Positions 17,040 through 26,165 are shown, counted from the first letter of the stretch. The stretch: 64,000 nt of DNA from Streptomyces sp. NBC_00239 (GCF_036194065.1 NZ_CP108095.1:3224001-3288000), one strand, 5' to 3'. Notes: a model not told the origin generated them from the letters alone. Numbers and translations: made by a program.

Positions 17040-17465
17040 CGCGGGCTGCCAGGGCGGCCCGACGTCCTCGACGCGCGTACCGGCCGACGGCGGGTGTTCC
17101 CCGGCCTCGCCGCCGAGCACCCCCCGGTCAGTACCTGCCTCTTCGACGGCCGGGCGCACACGTACTGCCAGTTCACGGGCGGGGAGCTGGCCGCGTACGA
17201 GGGGGTTTCGGGGCGCCGGATCTGGCAGCGGGGCGGACGCTCCGGTGACGGCACGTACCCGCCGGTGATCCTGAGTGCCCGGCACGGCCTGTTGTACGCG
17301 GTCGAGGGCCCCGGCAGGCACCGGGTGCTGGGCGGGCTGACCGGAGCCGTACGGGAACGGCGGGCGGGGGCCGCGCCGAGCCTCGTCAACGGGTTCGCGG
17401 GACTGGCGGAGACGGACCCCGGCGCCCACGACTCGCCGCTGATCGCGCTCCGGACCCTTCGCTGA
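17040..17465 (+). pseudogene. Remnant of a PQQ-like beta-propeller protein
   Basis: An open frame ends at 17465. From about 17058 it reads DVLDARTGRRRVFPG, later GGELAAYEGVSGRRIW and PVILSARHGLLYAVEG, the xxDAxTGxxxW-type blade repeats of quinoprotein-like propellers. It lacks a start codon with a ribosome site (the first GTG at 17094 is mid-blade), a signal peptide and most blades. I take it as the 3' end of a decayed gene. The flanks 16872-17040 and 17466-17590 show nothing else. Confidence 0.5.
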
Positions 17466-17593
17466 CTTCTCGTCACCATCCTTGAGCTGCAGCGCAGTCG
17501 GGTTCGTAACCTGTCGTGCCCATTACGCGGGTGGCCCGCCCGGGCCGCCGCTATCGTCGGTGCGACGCGAAGGCACGATCGTGGGGGTGGCGT

Positions 17594-18460
17594 GTGTCAG
17601 GGAGACCGGTACGGGCGGGTGGCGGGGGTGGCGGCGGGCTGGGGTGTCTGTCGTTCGTCGGGTTCCTCTTCGCGGGGTATCTGCTCGGCCTGCCGGCCGT
17701 GCTGCCGCTGCTGATCAAACCCCCGGACGACGGGCCGCGGCCCACGCTCATCCTGAACCCCGTGCTGTGGCTGGTCTCCCTGCTCACCGCGGTCCTGCTC
17801 GCGTGGATGGCCGGCGGGCGGGGCCCGCTGAAGCCGAAGCGGCTGGCCGTGCACACCGCACTGCTCGGCGGCGGCGCGGCGCTGGCGGTGTTCGGCGGGG
17901 CGTTCCTCGGCGGCCTGCTGGAGGAGAAGATCCGTACCGGGCTCGCCGGTGAGGGCGCCGAGGACATCGACTTCTTCGTCTCGTTCGTGACCGCGCTGGT
18001 GGAGATCGTCGCGGCCGGGATCGTCACGCTGGTCGTCTTCCAGGCGGTCCGCAGCCGGTACGCGCCCGCGGCGCCCCCCGGCCCGTGGATCGGGCCGCGG
18101 ACCGGTCCGCGCCGCGCGCCGGCCGTCGCGATCGTGCCGCGCCCGGCGGAGGTGTGGGTGGCGGAGGTCCCGCTGCGCGAGGACCCCGGCCGGACGCTGC
18201 GGCACTACTGCGTGATCGTGCACGCGCACGCCACGCACGCGAGCGTCCTGCAGATCACCAGCCAGGACAAGGACTACCGCCAGGACCACATCCGGATGCC
18301 GAACGACGGCTGGGACTTCAAGTCCGGCAAGGCCCACTGGCTGGAGATCGGCCGGCCGCCGCGCGAGGTCCCGTACGGGAACTTCCTCAGCCACCGGCCG
18401 CAGGGGATGTGCCCGGAGTCCACGTGGCGGGAGATCGCCCGGGCCCACCTGGAGCGGTGA
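17594..18460 (+). CDS. Membrane-anchored protein with PemK/MazF-like C-terminal domain
   Basis: A 288-residue protein; the GTG at 17594 follows GGGGGTGG. Residues 10-150 hold about four hydrophobic helices (LSFVGFLFAGYLLGLPAVLP, LWLVSLLTAVLLAWM, ALLGGGAALAVFGGAFL, VEIVAAGIVTLVVFQAV). After a Pro/Arg linker, the last 100 residues read VWVAEVPLREDPG, HYCVIVHAHA, VLQITSQDKDYRQDHIRMP, HWLEIG and STWREIARAHL. This order of strands matches the beta-barrel of PemK/MazF endoribonucleases, which cut RNA when free of antitoxin. No antitoxin gene is adjacent. The domain call is by eye and moderate. Confidence 0.6.
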   Translation: MSGRPVRAGGGGGGGLGCLSFVGFLFAGYLLGLPAVLPLLIKPPDDGPRPTLILNPVLWLVSLLTAVLLAWMAGGRGPLKPKRLAVHTALLGGGAALAVFGGAFLGGLLEEKIRTGLAGEGAEDIDFFVSFVTALVEIVAAGIVTLVVFQAVRSRYAPAAPPGPWIGPRTGPRRAPAVAIVPRPAEVWVAEVPLREDPGRTLRHYCVIVHAHATHASVLQITSQDKDYRQDHIRMPNDGWDFKSGKAHWLEIGRPPREVPYGNFLSHRPQGMCPESTWREIARAHLER

Positions 18461-18583
18461 GCCGGGGCTGGGGGTTGGGGGTTGGGGGTGGGGGCGCACT
18501 TCACCCGGTTCCGGGTCCCAGGCCACGACCTCGGCGCCTTCGGGACATCAAGGCGGGGAAGGCCGACCACCTGCTGCAGCGGG

Positions 18584-19165
18584 TCAGGCGACGGGGATGG
18601 TGCGGGACTGGTGGCCGCCCGGGTGCTTCGGGGCCCAGGCGGGGGGCGCGGCGGCCTCCTTCGGGTCCGGCTCGCGCATCGTGACGCGCCAGCCGTCCGC
18701 GCCCGCGAGGCGGACCTCGAACTCCTTGGTCCGGGCCGTGTCGTGGAAGTACACGACGACGACCTGGCGCTCGGAGCCTTCGTCGTAGAAGTCGGCGGTG
18801 ACCTTGCCCCGTGCCGCCTTCCCGCCGAACGTCCTGATCCAGTTGGCGGCCGTCTTCGCGGCGTCGGCATCCGCGTCGTCGGCATCCGCGTCGTCGTCGG
18901 CCGCGAGCGCTTGGAGGCCGTCCGTGTTCTCGTCGGCGAGGTGCCAGAGGAGTTCCTGGGTGATGCGCAGGGAGCCCGCGGAGGGGTAGCCGACGACGGC
19001 CAGCGGCTCGTGGTCCGCGTACGCCTGCGCGTACCCCGCCCCGCCGTCGCCGCCACCGGCGCCGAACGCGTCGCCGGGTGCGCAGCCCGCGAGTGCGAGC
19101 GCGATCACGGCCGCGAGCGCCGCGCCGACGGCCGCCACCGCCTTCCCGCCCCGATGTGCATGCAT
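18584..19165 (-). CDS. Putative lipoprotein with acidic Ala/Asp segment
   Basis: A 193-residue protein starting at the ATG at 19165. The signal peptide carries lipobox ALALAGC. The centre contains a run of Asp-Ala repeats (DDDADADDADADAAK). The C-terminal half looks like a compact alpha/beta domain (WIRTFGGKAARGKVTADFYD, QVVVVYFHDTARTKEFEVRL). No known family is recognised; a small extracytoplasmic binding role is possible. Confidence 0.72.
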   Translation of the reverse strand: MHAHRGGKAVAAVGAALAAVIALALAGCAPGDAFGAGGGDGGAGYAQAYADHEPLAVVGYPSAGSLRITQELLWHLADENTDGLQALAADDDADADDADADAAKTAANWIRTFGGKAARGKVTADFYDEGSERQVVVVYFHDTARTKEFEVRLAGADGWRVTMREPDPKEAAAPPAWAPKHPGGHQSRTIPVA

Positions 19166-19236
19166 GCGGCCACCGTAGCGAGGGGCGATAACCCCTGGCA
19201 CAGGACCCCTTACGCATGTCAGAGTGTGATCACCGA

Positions 19237-19313
19237 AGGGGCGTAGCTCAGATGGCCAGAGCGCCGGTCTCCAAAACCGGATGTCGCAGGTTCGACTCCT
19301 GCCGCCCCTGCCA
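19237..19313 (+). tRNA. trnW: tRNA-Trp (CCA anticodon)
   Basis: A 74-nt cloverleaf: acceptor aggggcg/cgcccct, D arm with gctcagatggccagagc, anticodon stem ccggt/accgg with loop ctccaaa (anticodon 19271-19273), T arm ttcgactc, discriminator G. The CCA end is encoded (19311-19313). No integrase or attachment-site duplication is seen beside it. Confidence 0.97.
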
Positions 19314-19337
19314 GTGCATTACCGCAGGACCTCTGGA

Positions 19338-19365
19338 CCGGCCCCCGCCGCACGGCGGGGGCCGG
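19338..19365. terminator. Intrinsic terminator between tRNA-Trp and the S1 peptidase
   Basis: Perfect 13-base arms ccggcccccgccg and cggcgggggccgg around ca, followed by ttccgttt on the plus strand. It can stop the tRNA transcript and, being symmetric, the convergent peptidase transcript. Confidence 0.85.
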
Positions 19366-19372
19366 TTCCGTT

Positions 19373-20251
19373 TCAGTAGAGGGAGACGCGGTACTTGGCG
19401 AGGGCCTCCGGGACCGGCTGGTAGAACGTCGTGCCGCCGACCGAGCAGTTGCCGCTGCCGCCCGAGGTGATGCCGAGGGCCTTCGTGCCGTCGTAGAGGG
19501 CGCCGCCCGAGTCGCCGGGCTCGGCGCAGACGTTGGTCTGGATCATGCCGCGGACCGTGCCGCCGCCGCTGTAGTGGACGGTCACGTCGAGCCCGGTGAC
19601 GGTGCCGCTCTTGGTTCCGGTGGTGGAGCCGCTCCGCTTGACCGGTTCGCCCACGTAGGCGTTGGCCGCGGTGAAGCCGCCGGGGTGGCTGAGGGCGGTG
19701 TTGGCGTAGCGGACCAGGGCGTAGTCGTTGCCGGGGAAGCTGGAACCGGTGGTGGGGCCGACCAGGGTGCTCTGTGCGGAGTTGGTGTACCAGGTCTTGA
19801 CGACGTTGCCGCAGTGGCCGGCGGTGAGGAAGGAGTACGTGCTCCCGCTCACGACGTTGAACGCCACCGAGCAGCGGTAGCCGCTGCCGTAGACGGCGTC
19901 GCCGGGGCCGAGGAGGCGGGTGAAGGTGCCCGGGGCCCGCTCGATGCGCAGGGCGCCCGCGTCGGCGCCCGCGGCCTTGCGGATCCTGGCGAGGGCGGCT
20001 TCGCCGACGGTGCTGTCGGCGGTGACGACCACGGTGCCGGTCGCGTGGTCCACCCGCCATGCGGTGCCGCCCACGTCGGCTCCCAGGACGGCCCGGTCCA
20101 CGGCGGCGAGCCGGGCCGCGCTGTAGGTGTGGGGCGCCGCCTGGGCGGTGGGCAGGGCGAGTGCGGTGGCCGCGACGAGTGCGGTGGCGACGGCCGCGAA
20201 CGCGGCGGCGCGGGCCTTGCGGGCGGGGGAAGCGGTGCGCGTGATCCTCAC
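19373..20251 (-). CDS. Secreted S1 family serine peptidase (streptogrisin-like)
   Basis: A 292-residue preproenzyme behind GAGGAGGAGATTC with a GTG start. A signal peptide (to about residue 38, AQA), then a propeptide of about 75 residues, precede the chymotrypsin-fold domain. The catalytic triad is His in FLTAGHC, Asp in GNDYALVRY, Ser in [14 protein letters not shown], with cysteine pairs around each. Proteins of this class (SGPA/SGPB, alpha-lytic-like) are made as inactive precursors and folded by their propeptide. It is probably an extracellular nutrient protease, and reads toward tRNA-Trp. Confidence 0.93.
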   Translation of the reverse strand: MRITRTASPARKARAAAFAAVATALVAATALALPTAQAAPHTYSAARLAAVDRAVLGADVGGTAWRVDHATGTVVVTADSTVGEAALARIRKAAGADAGALRIERAPGTFTRLLGPGDAVYGSGYRCSVAFNVVSGSTYSFLTAGHCGNVVKTWYTNSAQSTLVGPTTGSSFPGNDYALVRYANTALSHPGGFTAANAYVGEPVKRSGSTTGTKSGTVTGLDVTVHYSGGGTVRGMIQTNVCAEPGDSGGALYDGTKALGITSGGSGNCSVGGTTFYQPVPEALAKYRVSLY

Positions 20252-20462
20252 GAATCTCCTCCTCGGAGCGTCGGGACCCGGTGGGTGGCCGGGACCTGTG
20301 AGGCGCAGTCATGTTCGGCGCGCTGATTGGCGCGATGATTGGCGCGTTCATGACATGTGCGCTGCGGAGAGGAGTATGTCCGCGCGCCAGGGCCCGTGCA
20401 AGAGGCCCGCGCAGTGATCCCGGAGCCTGCGGGGTCCGTGCGCTCCGAGGACGGCGCCGGAC

Positions 20463-21383
20463 ATGCCGCATCATGTCCGGGTGCAGTATGCGGAGGAGTT
20501 CGGCGAGGCCGACACGGGGGAGGAGCCGGACGGTCCCGGGGTGCCGCAACAGCGCACCCCGGAGTACCTGTCCGCGCAGCTGATAGCCGCCCAACAGGGC
20601 GACGAGGGAGCTTTTGAGGGGGTTTTCCGGGCAGTTCAGCCGGGGTTGCTCCGCTACCTGACGGTTCTGGTCGGTGCGGAAGCGGAGGACGTGGCGTCCG
20701 AGGCCTGGTTGCAGATCGCACGCGATCTGGGCGGGTTCCAGGGGGATTTCGACGGGTTCCGCGGCTGGGCCGCGACGATCGCCCGCAACCGGGCGATGGA
20801 CCTGCTCAGGGCCCGGCGGCGCCGGCCGACCGGCAGCGTACCGGTGGAGGAGTTGCTGGGGCGGGCCGCCGCCGACGACACGGAGGGCACGGCCCTCGCC
20901 GGAGCGGGCACGGCCGCCGCACTGGCCCTGATCGCGCGACTGCCGCAGGACCAGGCGGAGGCCGTGCTGCTGCGGGTGGTCATGGACCTGGACGCGCAAA
21001 CCGCCGCGAAGGTGCTCGGCAAGCGGCCCGGCGCGGTGCGGATGGCCGCCCACCGGGGCCTGCGGAAGCTGGCACGGCTGGTGGAGCAGAACCCGCTGCC
21101 GGGCTCGGGGCCGAGCGCTGGGGCGGCTGGCGCCGGGGCGAGCCCTGGAACCGGCGCCGGGGCGAGCGCCGGGGCAGGCACGGGCCCGGGTGCGGATACG
21201 GGCCCGGGTGCGGGCTCGGATGCGGGCACCGGCTCGGATGCGGGCGCGGCGCCTGGCGCCGGTGACGGCACGGCTCCGGGCTCGGACGCGGGCTCCGATG
21301 CCGGCGGGGGGAAACCGCCGGAAAAAAATTCCGCCGGATCAGTGACATCCACGCAGGCCTCAACGCTGAAGGGCTTGAGATGA
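20463..21383 (+). CDS. ECF-type RNA polymerase sigma factor with long repetitive tail
   Basis: A 306-residue sigma-70 family protein; ATG at 20463 follows AGGACGG. Region 2 is at about 38-115 (GDEGAFEGVFRAVQPGLLRY, DVASEAWLQIARDL, RNRAMDLLRARRRR). Region 4 is at about 155-205 (ALIARLPQDQAEAVLLRVV, KRPGAVRMAAHRGLRKLA). The last 90 residues are a Gly/Ala/Ser/Pro/Asp tail of imperfect repeats (TGPGADTGPGAGSDAG), which is unusual for an ECF factor. It overlaps the next gene by four bases (ATGA), the usual arrangement with a cognate regulator. Confidence 0.9.
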   Translation: MPHHVRVQYAEEFGEADTGEEPDGPGVPQQRTPEYLSAQLIAAQQGDEGAFEGVFRAVQPGLLRYLTVLVGAEAEDVASEAWLQIARDLGGFQGDFDGFRGWAATIARNRAMDLLRARRRRPTGSVPVEELLGRAAADDTEGTALAGAGTAAALALIARLPQDQAEAVLLRVVMDLDAQTAAKVLGKRPGAVRMAAHRGLRKLARLVEQNPLPGSGPSAGAAGAGASPGTGAGASAGAGTGPGADTGPGAGSDAGTGSDAGAAPGAGDGTAPGSDAGSDAGGGKPPEKNSAGSVTSTQASTLKGLR

Positions 21384-22372
21384 GCACCAACCGATCCCGC
21401 CGGATCGACCACGACACGGCCGAGCAGCTGCTCGACGGGCGCGGGGTCGGCGCGGCGGACGGCCACGAAGCCCTTGCCGGACTGCTCGCCGCCGCAGCCG
21501 CTCCGGCGGCGGACGGCGAACTGACCGGTCAGCGGGCCGCCATGGCCGCGTTCCGGGCGGCTCGTCTCGCCCCTGTTCCCGTCCCCGTCCCCGCGGCCGG
21601 TCCCCTTGCGGAGTCCGGCCACGGCCCGGCCGCCGTCACCGCGGCACCCGTAGCCGTACCCGTACCCGTACCGAGAGGAACCCGGAGGCAGCCGATGTCC
21701 TTGGCAGCGCTGGCGCAGCTCCTGAGCGCGAAGGCGGCGATCACCCTCGCCGTCGGCACCACGCTCGGCGGCTTCGCCCTCGCGGCGGGCACCGGCCACC
21801 TGCCCGGCGGGCTCGGCTCCGAGGCGGGTCGGCCCGGTCCTGCCGCAACCTCCGGCCCCGGGGCGACGTCCGGGCCGGACGCGGGCGCCACGGCGGAGCC
21901 GGGCGCGACGTACGCCCCGCTGGTCGGGGCCGGGGCCGGGGCCGGCGAACTCGCCGAACTCTGCCGCCGGTACGCCCTGCTGAGCGGGGCCGAGGCGGCG
22001 CAGGCGCTGGACGGTCGCCGGTTCGCCCCGCTCGTCGCGGCCGCCGGCGGACCGGACGACGTGCCCGGTTACTGCGCTCAGGTACCGGCCGGGAGCGACG
22101 GCCCGAGTACGGGGCCGAGCGGCCGGCCGACCCCGGCGGCCTCACCCGGTACCCCGGGCAAGCACCCGCCGGCCGGCCACCCGAGCCCGGGGAACCGCGG
22201 GCACGGCAAGGGGCAGGGCAAGGGGCCCGGCCGTCCCAAACCCGATCACCCTGCGCCCCGTAGTACCCGTCCCGCGCACACCCCCCGCAGTCACCCGGCC
22301 GACCCGCCGGGCGATCGGGGCGGCGGCCCGCCCGCCACGGGCCGCGATCCGGGGCACCGCCCGAAACGCTGA
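21380..22372 (+). CDS. Membrane protein, probable partner of the ECF sigma factor
   Basis: A 330-residue protein translationally coupled to the sigma gene. The N-terminal 75 residues are soluble and helical (DHDTAEQLLDGRGVGAADGH), then a Pro/Val linker, one membrane helix near 110-130 (AAITLAVGTTLGGFALAAGT), and an outer part with a small CRRYALLSG...YCAQV domain, ending in a long Pro/Gly/His/Arg tail. The layout suits an anti-sigma factor, though no zinc-binding HxxxCxxC motif is present, so the role is inferred only from position. Confidence 0.75.
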   Translation: MSTNRSRRIDHDTAEQLLDGRGVGAADGHEALAGLLAAAAAPAADGELTGQRAAMAAFRAARLAPVPVPVPAAGPLAESGHGPAAVTAAPVAVPVPVPRGTRRQPMSLAALAQLLSAKAAITLAVGTTLGGFALAAGTGHLPGGLGSEAGRPGPAATSGPGATSGPDAGATAEPGATYAPLVGAGAGAGELAELCRRYALLSGAEAAQALDGRRFAPLVAAAGGPDDVPGYCAQVPAGSDGPSTGPSGRPTPAASPGTPGKHPPAGHPSPGNRGHGKGQGKGPGRPKPDHPAPRSTRPAHTPRSHPADPPGDRGGGPPATGRDPGHRPKR

Positions 22373-22378
22373 CGGGCC

Positions 22379-22407
22379 GGCCGGGGATGTCCCGTACATC
22401 CCCGGCC
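22379..22407 (+). terminator. Terminator after the sigma/partner pair
   Basis: Perfect 12-base arms ggccggggatgt and acatccccggcc around cccgt, seven bases after the stop codon. Confidence 0.75.
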
Positions 22408-22537
22408 ACCGCCCGCCCGTACGACCGCACACACGACACGTCCAGCCCGTACGCCCCGGCCCTCCGGGGATGTAGGGGCTGGTCCCCGGTCCGGCCTTCC
22501 CCAGCCGCGACCCCCGAACCGCAGAGGCCTCCCACCC

Positions 22538-23464
22538 ATGCAGCCACCCCCCGCCCCGGCCCCGGCCACGGACCCGGGCACCCTGCCGATACCCGTAGTC
22601 CCTTCGGACCCGGGCGCGTCGTCGAAAGCCGCGACCCCCGCTGACGGGTCGCACCCGCATCCGTCGCCCGCCCGCGCATCGGCCATGAAGGAACCGGACG
22701 CGAAGACACCGGTCCTGAAAGCACCGGGCGTGAAGGCATCGGGCGGGGAGGCACCAGGTGGGGAGGCGCCCGGTGGCGGGGCGCCGGGCGTGGGCGGTTC
22801 CGCCACGAGCGGGTCCGCTTCGGACGAGCCGCACACGGGCGAGTCCGCCACGGACGGGTACGCCACAGATGGGCCGGAGGCCCGGCCGACAGGCGCTCAC
22901 GGAGCGGTGGCGTCCGCCGCGGGCGAGGCGAGCCCGGTGTTCGTGGACGCCTCGGGGCGCCGCCCGCGCACGGTCCGCCGGATCGGCCGGCTGCTGGTGG
23001 TGCCCGCCGCCGCCTACCTGGTCGTACTCGTCAGCACCCTGCTCGGCGGGCCCACCCTCGACGTGCCGTTCCTGCCGCTGCCCCCGCCGCTCAAGGCGCT
23101 CAAGGCGGCCGAGCCCGCCGCCGATCCGACCGACCGGCCCTCCTCCCCGGACCCGGGACTGGTCCCGCGCCCCGACCAGGTCCGGCCCGCCGAGGGCCCC
23201 GACGTGTCCGCCCGGCCCGGAATCTCTGGTTCCGCAACTGCATCGCCCCAGGGCACCGGCACGGCCACCGCCACCACCACTGCCTCGCCGTCGGCCACGG
23301 TCTCGGGGAGCACCTCGCCCACCCCGTCACCCACCGGTACGGCCACGGCCACGGCCACGGCCACCGCCACGCCCACCGCGGAGCCGTCCCCGAGCCCGAC
23401 CAGGCGGCACGGCCGCCCGGCCACCCCGCCGGGACAGGCCCGCAAGCCCACCCCCAAGCACTGA
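22538..23464 (+). CDS. Single-pass membrane protein with low-complexity ends
   Basis: A 308-residue protein. The first 150 residues are Pro/Gly/Ser/Ala-rich with short repeats (APGGEAPGGEAPGGG). One membrane helix sits at about 160-178 (RLLVVPAAAYLVVLVSTLLG) after a basic RRPRTVRRIGR stop-transfer stretch. The outer part is Pro/Thr/Ser-rich (ATATATATPTAEPSPS). It precedes the deacetylase/glycosyltransferase gene in the same direction and may be part of the same surface-polysaccharide unit. No domain is recognised. Confidence 0.68.
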   Translation: MQPPPAPAPATDPGTLPIPVVPSDPGASSKAATPADGSHPHPSPARASAMKEPDAKTPVLKAPGVKASGGEAPGGEAPGGGAPGVGGSATSGSASDEPHTGESATDGYATDGPEARPTGAHGAVASAAGEASPVFVDASGRRPRTVRRIGRLLVVPAAAYLVVLVSTLLGGPTLDVPFLPLPPPLKALKAAEPAADPTDRPSSPDPGLVPRPDQVRPAEGPDVSARPGISGSATASPQGTGTATATTTASPSATVSGSTSPTPSPTGTATATATATATPTAEPSPSPTRRHGRPATPPGQARKPTPKH

Positions 23465-23620
23465 TCGGCAGCGCGCACCGCACACGGCACACACACCGCA
23501 CGGCCTCCGCCGGTACGCCCGCACGGCCCGGCCGGTACGCCCCCGCACCCCGCCCGGCCCCCGGCCGGTGCGCCGCCTGACCCCAGCCCGCCGCACCGTC
23601 ACTCCCCGTACCCGGTCACT

Positions 23621-23744
23621 CCCGTACGGGACCGCCCGTACGGGACCGCCCGTACGGGACCGCCCGTACGGGACCGCCCGTACGGGATACCGCGCACTCA
23701 GCCGACCCCGTACGGGCAGCCCCGTAAGGCCCCGCCCGTACGGG
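23621..23744. repeat. Cluster of seven CCCGTACGGG palindromes
   Basis: Five tandem 14-bp units cccgtacgggaccg (23621-23690) each contain the perfect palindrome CCCGTACGGG; two more copies lie at 23707-23716 and 23735-23744. The 390-bp gap holding them lies upstream of the deacetylase/glycosyltransferase gene, whose start is 110 bp beyond the last copy. CGTACG-based palindromes recur at lower density elsewhere in the window, so this may be a repeat expansion, a DNA-binding cluster, or both. Confidence 0.8.
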
Positions 23745-23854
23745 CAACCCCGTAAGCCCGCGGGGGTACGGGCCCCGTACCCCCTACCCCCTACCCGTAC
23801 ATCAGCCCTCCCCCCTCCCCTCCCCCACCAGAACGCAGCAGGCAGGAACCCCTC

Positions 23855-26077
23855 TTGTTCACCATCCGCCGTCGCCGCCGCAGAGCAGACGGGCCAGACG
23901 GGCCGGCGTCCGGCCGTGCCCCCGTGCGCGCCATCACCCCGCGCACGCACTGGCTGCTGCTCGCCACCCTCGTCCTCACCCTGTCCGCCGGGCTCCTGAT
24001 CCAGGGCTACTCCCGGCACATGTTCGACGGCACGGCGGACGGCGCCGTCACGGCGGAGGGATCCTCCGCCGGTGTGCCGGAGCGGGTCGCGGGCGGCGGC
24101 CCGGTGATCGAGGCGACCGGCGGCCGGACCGCCGCGCCGGCCGCCCGTACCATCGCCCTCACCTTCGACGACGGCCCGGACCCCGTCTGGACCCCGAAGA
24201 TCCTCGACGTGCTGCGCCGCCACCAGGTCAAGGCCACGTTCTTCGTCGTCGGCACCCGGGTCGCCGAACATCCCGGACTGGCCCGCCGGATCGTCGCGGA
24301 GGGGCACCAGATCGGCGTCCACTCCTTCACGCACGCCCACCTCGGGCAGGCTCCCGCCTGGCGGCGCTCCCTGGAGCTGCGCCAGACCCAGCTGGCCATC
24401 GTCGGGGCCACCGGGGTCACCACCCCGCTGCTCCGGCCCCCATACTCCTCCTCGAACGGCGCGCTCACCGACGCCGACTGGAGCGCCGTGGCGCAGGCCG
24501 GCCGCGAGGGCTACCTGACCGTCCTGACCACCCTCGACAGCGAGGACTGGAAGCGGCCCGGGGTCGCGCGGATCGTCGCCAACACCACCCCCCGGGGCAG
24601 TGCCGGACAGATCGCGCTCCTGCACGACGCGGGCGGCGACCGCACGCAGACCGTGGCGGCCCTCGACGTGCTCGTGCCCCGGCTCAAGGCCTCCGGGTTC
24701 CGCTTCGCCACGGTCGGCGAGGCCGTGGCGCTGCCCGCCGCCGAGCGGGCCGCGCCGGCCGCCGAGCACTGGCAGGGCCGGGCCCTGGTCGCCGCGCTGC
24801 GCAGCACCGATCTGGCCCTGGACGTGCTCACCTGGCTGCTGTGGGCGGCGGGCGCGATCAGCCTGCTGCGGGCGGGGGCGGTGTTCGTGGCGGCCCGTCG
24901 GCACGTACGGCTGCGGCGCCGCGGGCCGTGGGGCGCGCCCGTCACCGAGCCGGTGAGCGTCATCGTGCCCGCGTACAACGAGAGCGCGGGTATCGAGGCG
25001 GCCGTGCGCTCGCTGGTGGCCTCGGACCACCCGGTCGAGATCATCGTGGTGGACGACGGCTCCACCGACGGCACCGCCGACCTCGTCGAGGCCCTCGCGC
25101 TGCCCGGCGTACGGGTCATCCGGCAGGCCAACGCGGGCAAGCCCGCCGCGCTCAACACCGGTATCGCCGCCGCCTCCTGCGAACTGCTGGTCATGGTCGA
25201 CGGGGACACCGTCTTCGAGCCCGACGCGGTACGGATGATCATCCAGCCGTTCGCCGACCCGGGGGTCGGGGCGGTCTCCGGGAACGCCAAGGTCGTCAAC
25301 CGGGGCGGCCTGCTGGGCCGCTGGCAGCACATCGAGTACGTCGTCGGCTTCAACCTGGACCGCCGGCTGTTCGACCTCGCCGAGTGCATGCCCACCGTGC
25401 CGGGCGCGGTGGGCGCCTTCCGGCGGGCGGCGCTGGTGCGCGTGGGCGGGGTCAGCGACACCACCCTCGCCGAGGACACCGACCTCACGATGGCCCTGTG
25501 CCGGGACGGCTGGCGGGTGGTCTACGAGGAGCGCGCCAAGGCCTGGACCGAGGCCCCGGCCTCCCTCGGCGCCCTGTGGAAGCAGCGCTACCGGTGGTGC
25601 TACGGCACCCTTCAGGCCATGTGGAAGCACCGCGGCGCGGCGGTGCAGGGCGGTCAGGCCGGGAAGCTGGGCCGGCGCGGACTCCTCTACCTGCTGCTGT
25701 TCCAGGTCCTGCTGCCGCTGCTGGCGCCCGTCGTGGACGTGTTCGCCGTCTACGGTCTCGTCTTCCTCGACCCGGTGCGCATCCTGGGGCTGTGGACCGC
25801 CTTCCTGGTGCTCCAACTGCTGCTGGGCCTGTACGCGTTCCGCCTCGACGGGGAGCGGCCCGGCCCGCTGTGGAGCCTGCCTCTCCAGCAGTTCGTGTAC
25901 CGGCAGCTGATGTACCTCGTCGTGATCCAGTCGGTGTACACGGCGATCGCGGGCTCGCGGCTGCGCTGGCAGCGCATGGAACGGTACGGCAGCCTGCCAC
26001 CCCAGCCGGCCGGGGACGGCCGGGAGGCGGGGGCGGGAGCCGGGGCCGGGGCGGGAGCCGGGGCCGGGGCGGGGTAG
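23855..26077 (+). CDS. Polysaccharide deacetylase / glycosyltransferase family 2 fusion
   Basis: A 740-residue bifunctional membrane protein with a TTG start behind AGGCAGGAAC. Order: membrane helix (about 32-50), NodB deacetylase domain (about 95-290: ALTFDDGPDPVWTP, HSFTHAH, LLRPPYSS), membrane helix (about 310-335), GT2 domain (about 365-590: VSVIVPAYNES, VVDDGSTDG, MVDGDTVF, AEDTDLTMALC, and QRYRWCYG as the QxxRW motif), then three or four helices. This matches synthase/deacetylase fusions that polymerise, export and de-N-acetylate a beta-glucosaminan-type polymer. The C-terminus ends in a GAGAGA tail. Confidence 0.93.
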   Translation: MFTIRRRRRRADGPDGPASGRAPVRAITPRTHWLLLATLVLTLSAGLLIQGYSRHMFDGTADGAVTAEGSSAGVPERVAGGGPVIEATGGRTAAPAARTIALTFDDGPDPVWTPKILDVLRRHQVKATFFVVGTRVAEHPGLARRIVAEGHQIGVHSFTHAHLGQAPAWRRSLELRQTQLAIVGATGVTTPLLRPPYSSSNGALTDADWSAVAQAGREGYLTVLTTLDSEDWKRPGVARIVANTTPRGSAGQIALLHDAGGDRTQTVAALDVLVPRLKASGFRFATVGEAVALPAAERAAPAAEHWQGRALVAALRSTDLALDVLTWLLWAAGAISLLRAGAVFVAARRHVRLRRRGPWGAPVTEPVSVIVPAYNESAGIEAAVRSLVASDHPVEIIVVDDGSTDGTADLVEALALPGVRVIRQANAGKPAALNTGIAAASCELLVMVDGDTVFEPDAVRMIIQPFADPGVGAVSGNAKVVNRGGLLGRWQHIEYVVGFNLDRRLFDLAECMPTVPGAVGAFRRAALVRVGGVSDTTLAEDTDLTMALCRDGWRVVYEERAKAWTEAPASLGALWKQRYRWCYGTLQAMWKHRGAAVQGGQAGKLGRRGLLYLLLFQVLLPLLAPVVDVFAVYGLVFLDPVRILGLWTAFLVLQLLLGLYAFRLDGERPGPLWSLPLQQFVYRQLMYLVVIQSVYTAIAGSRLRWQRMERYGSLPPQPAGDGREAGAGAGAGAGAGAGAG

Positions 26078-26165
26078 CGGAGCCGGGGCCGGATGGCGGA
26101 GCCGGGGCCGGGGCCGCCCTGGACACGACGCGCTTCCGAGGGCGGCAGAGCGGTGCCGGGACCGG

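Noticed and set aside
19237..19313. Integrated element at the tRNA-Trp gene
   Set aside because: No integrase gene or repeated tRNA 3' end is found on either side.
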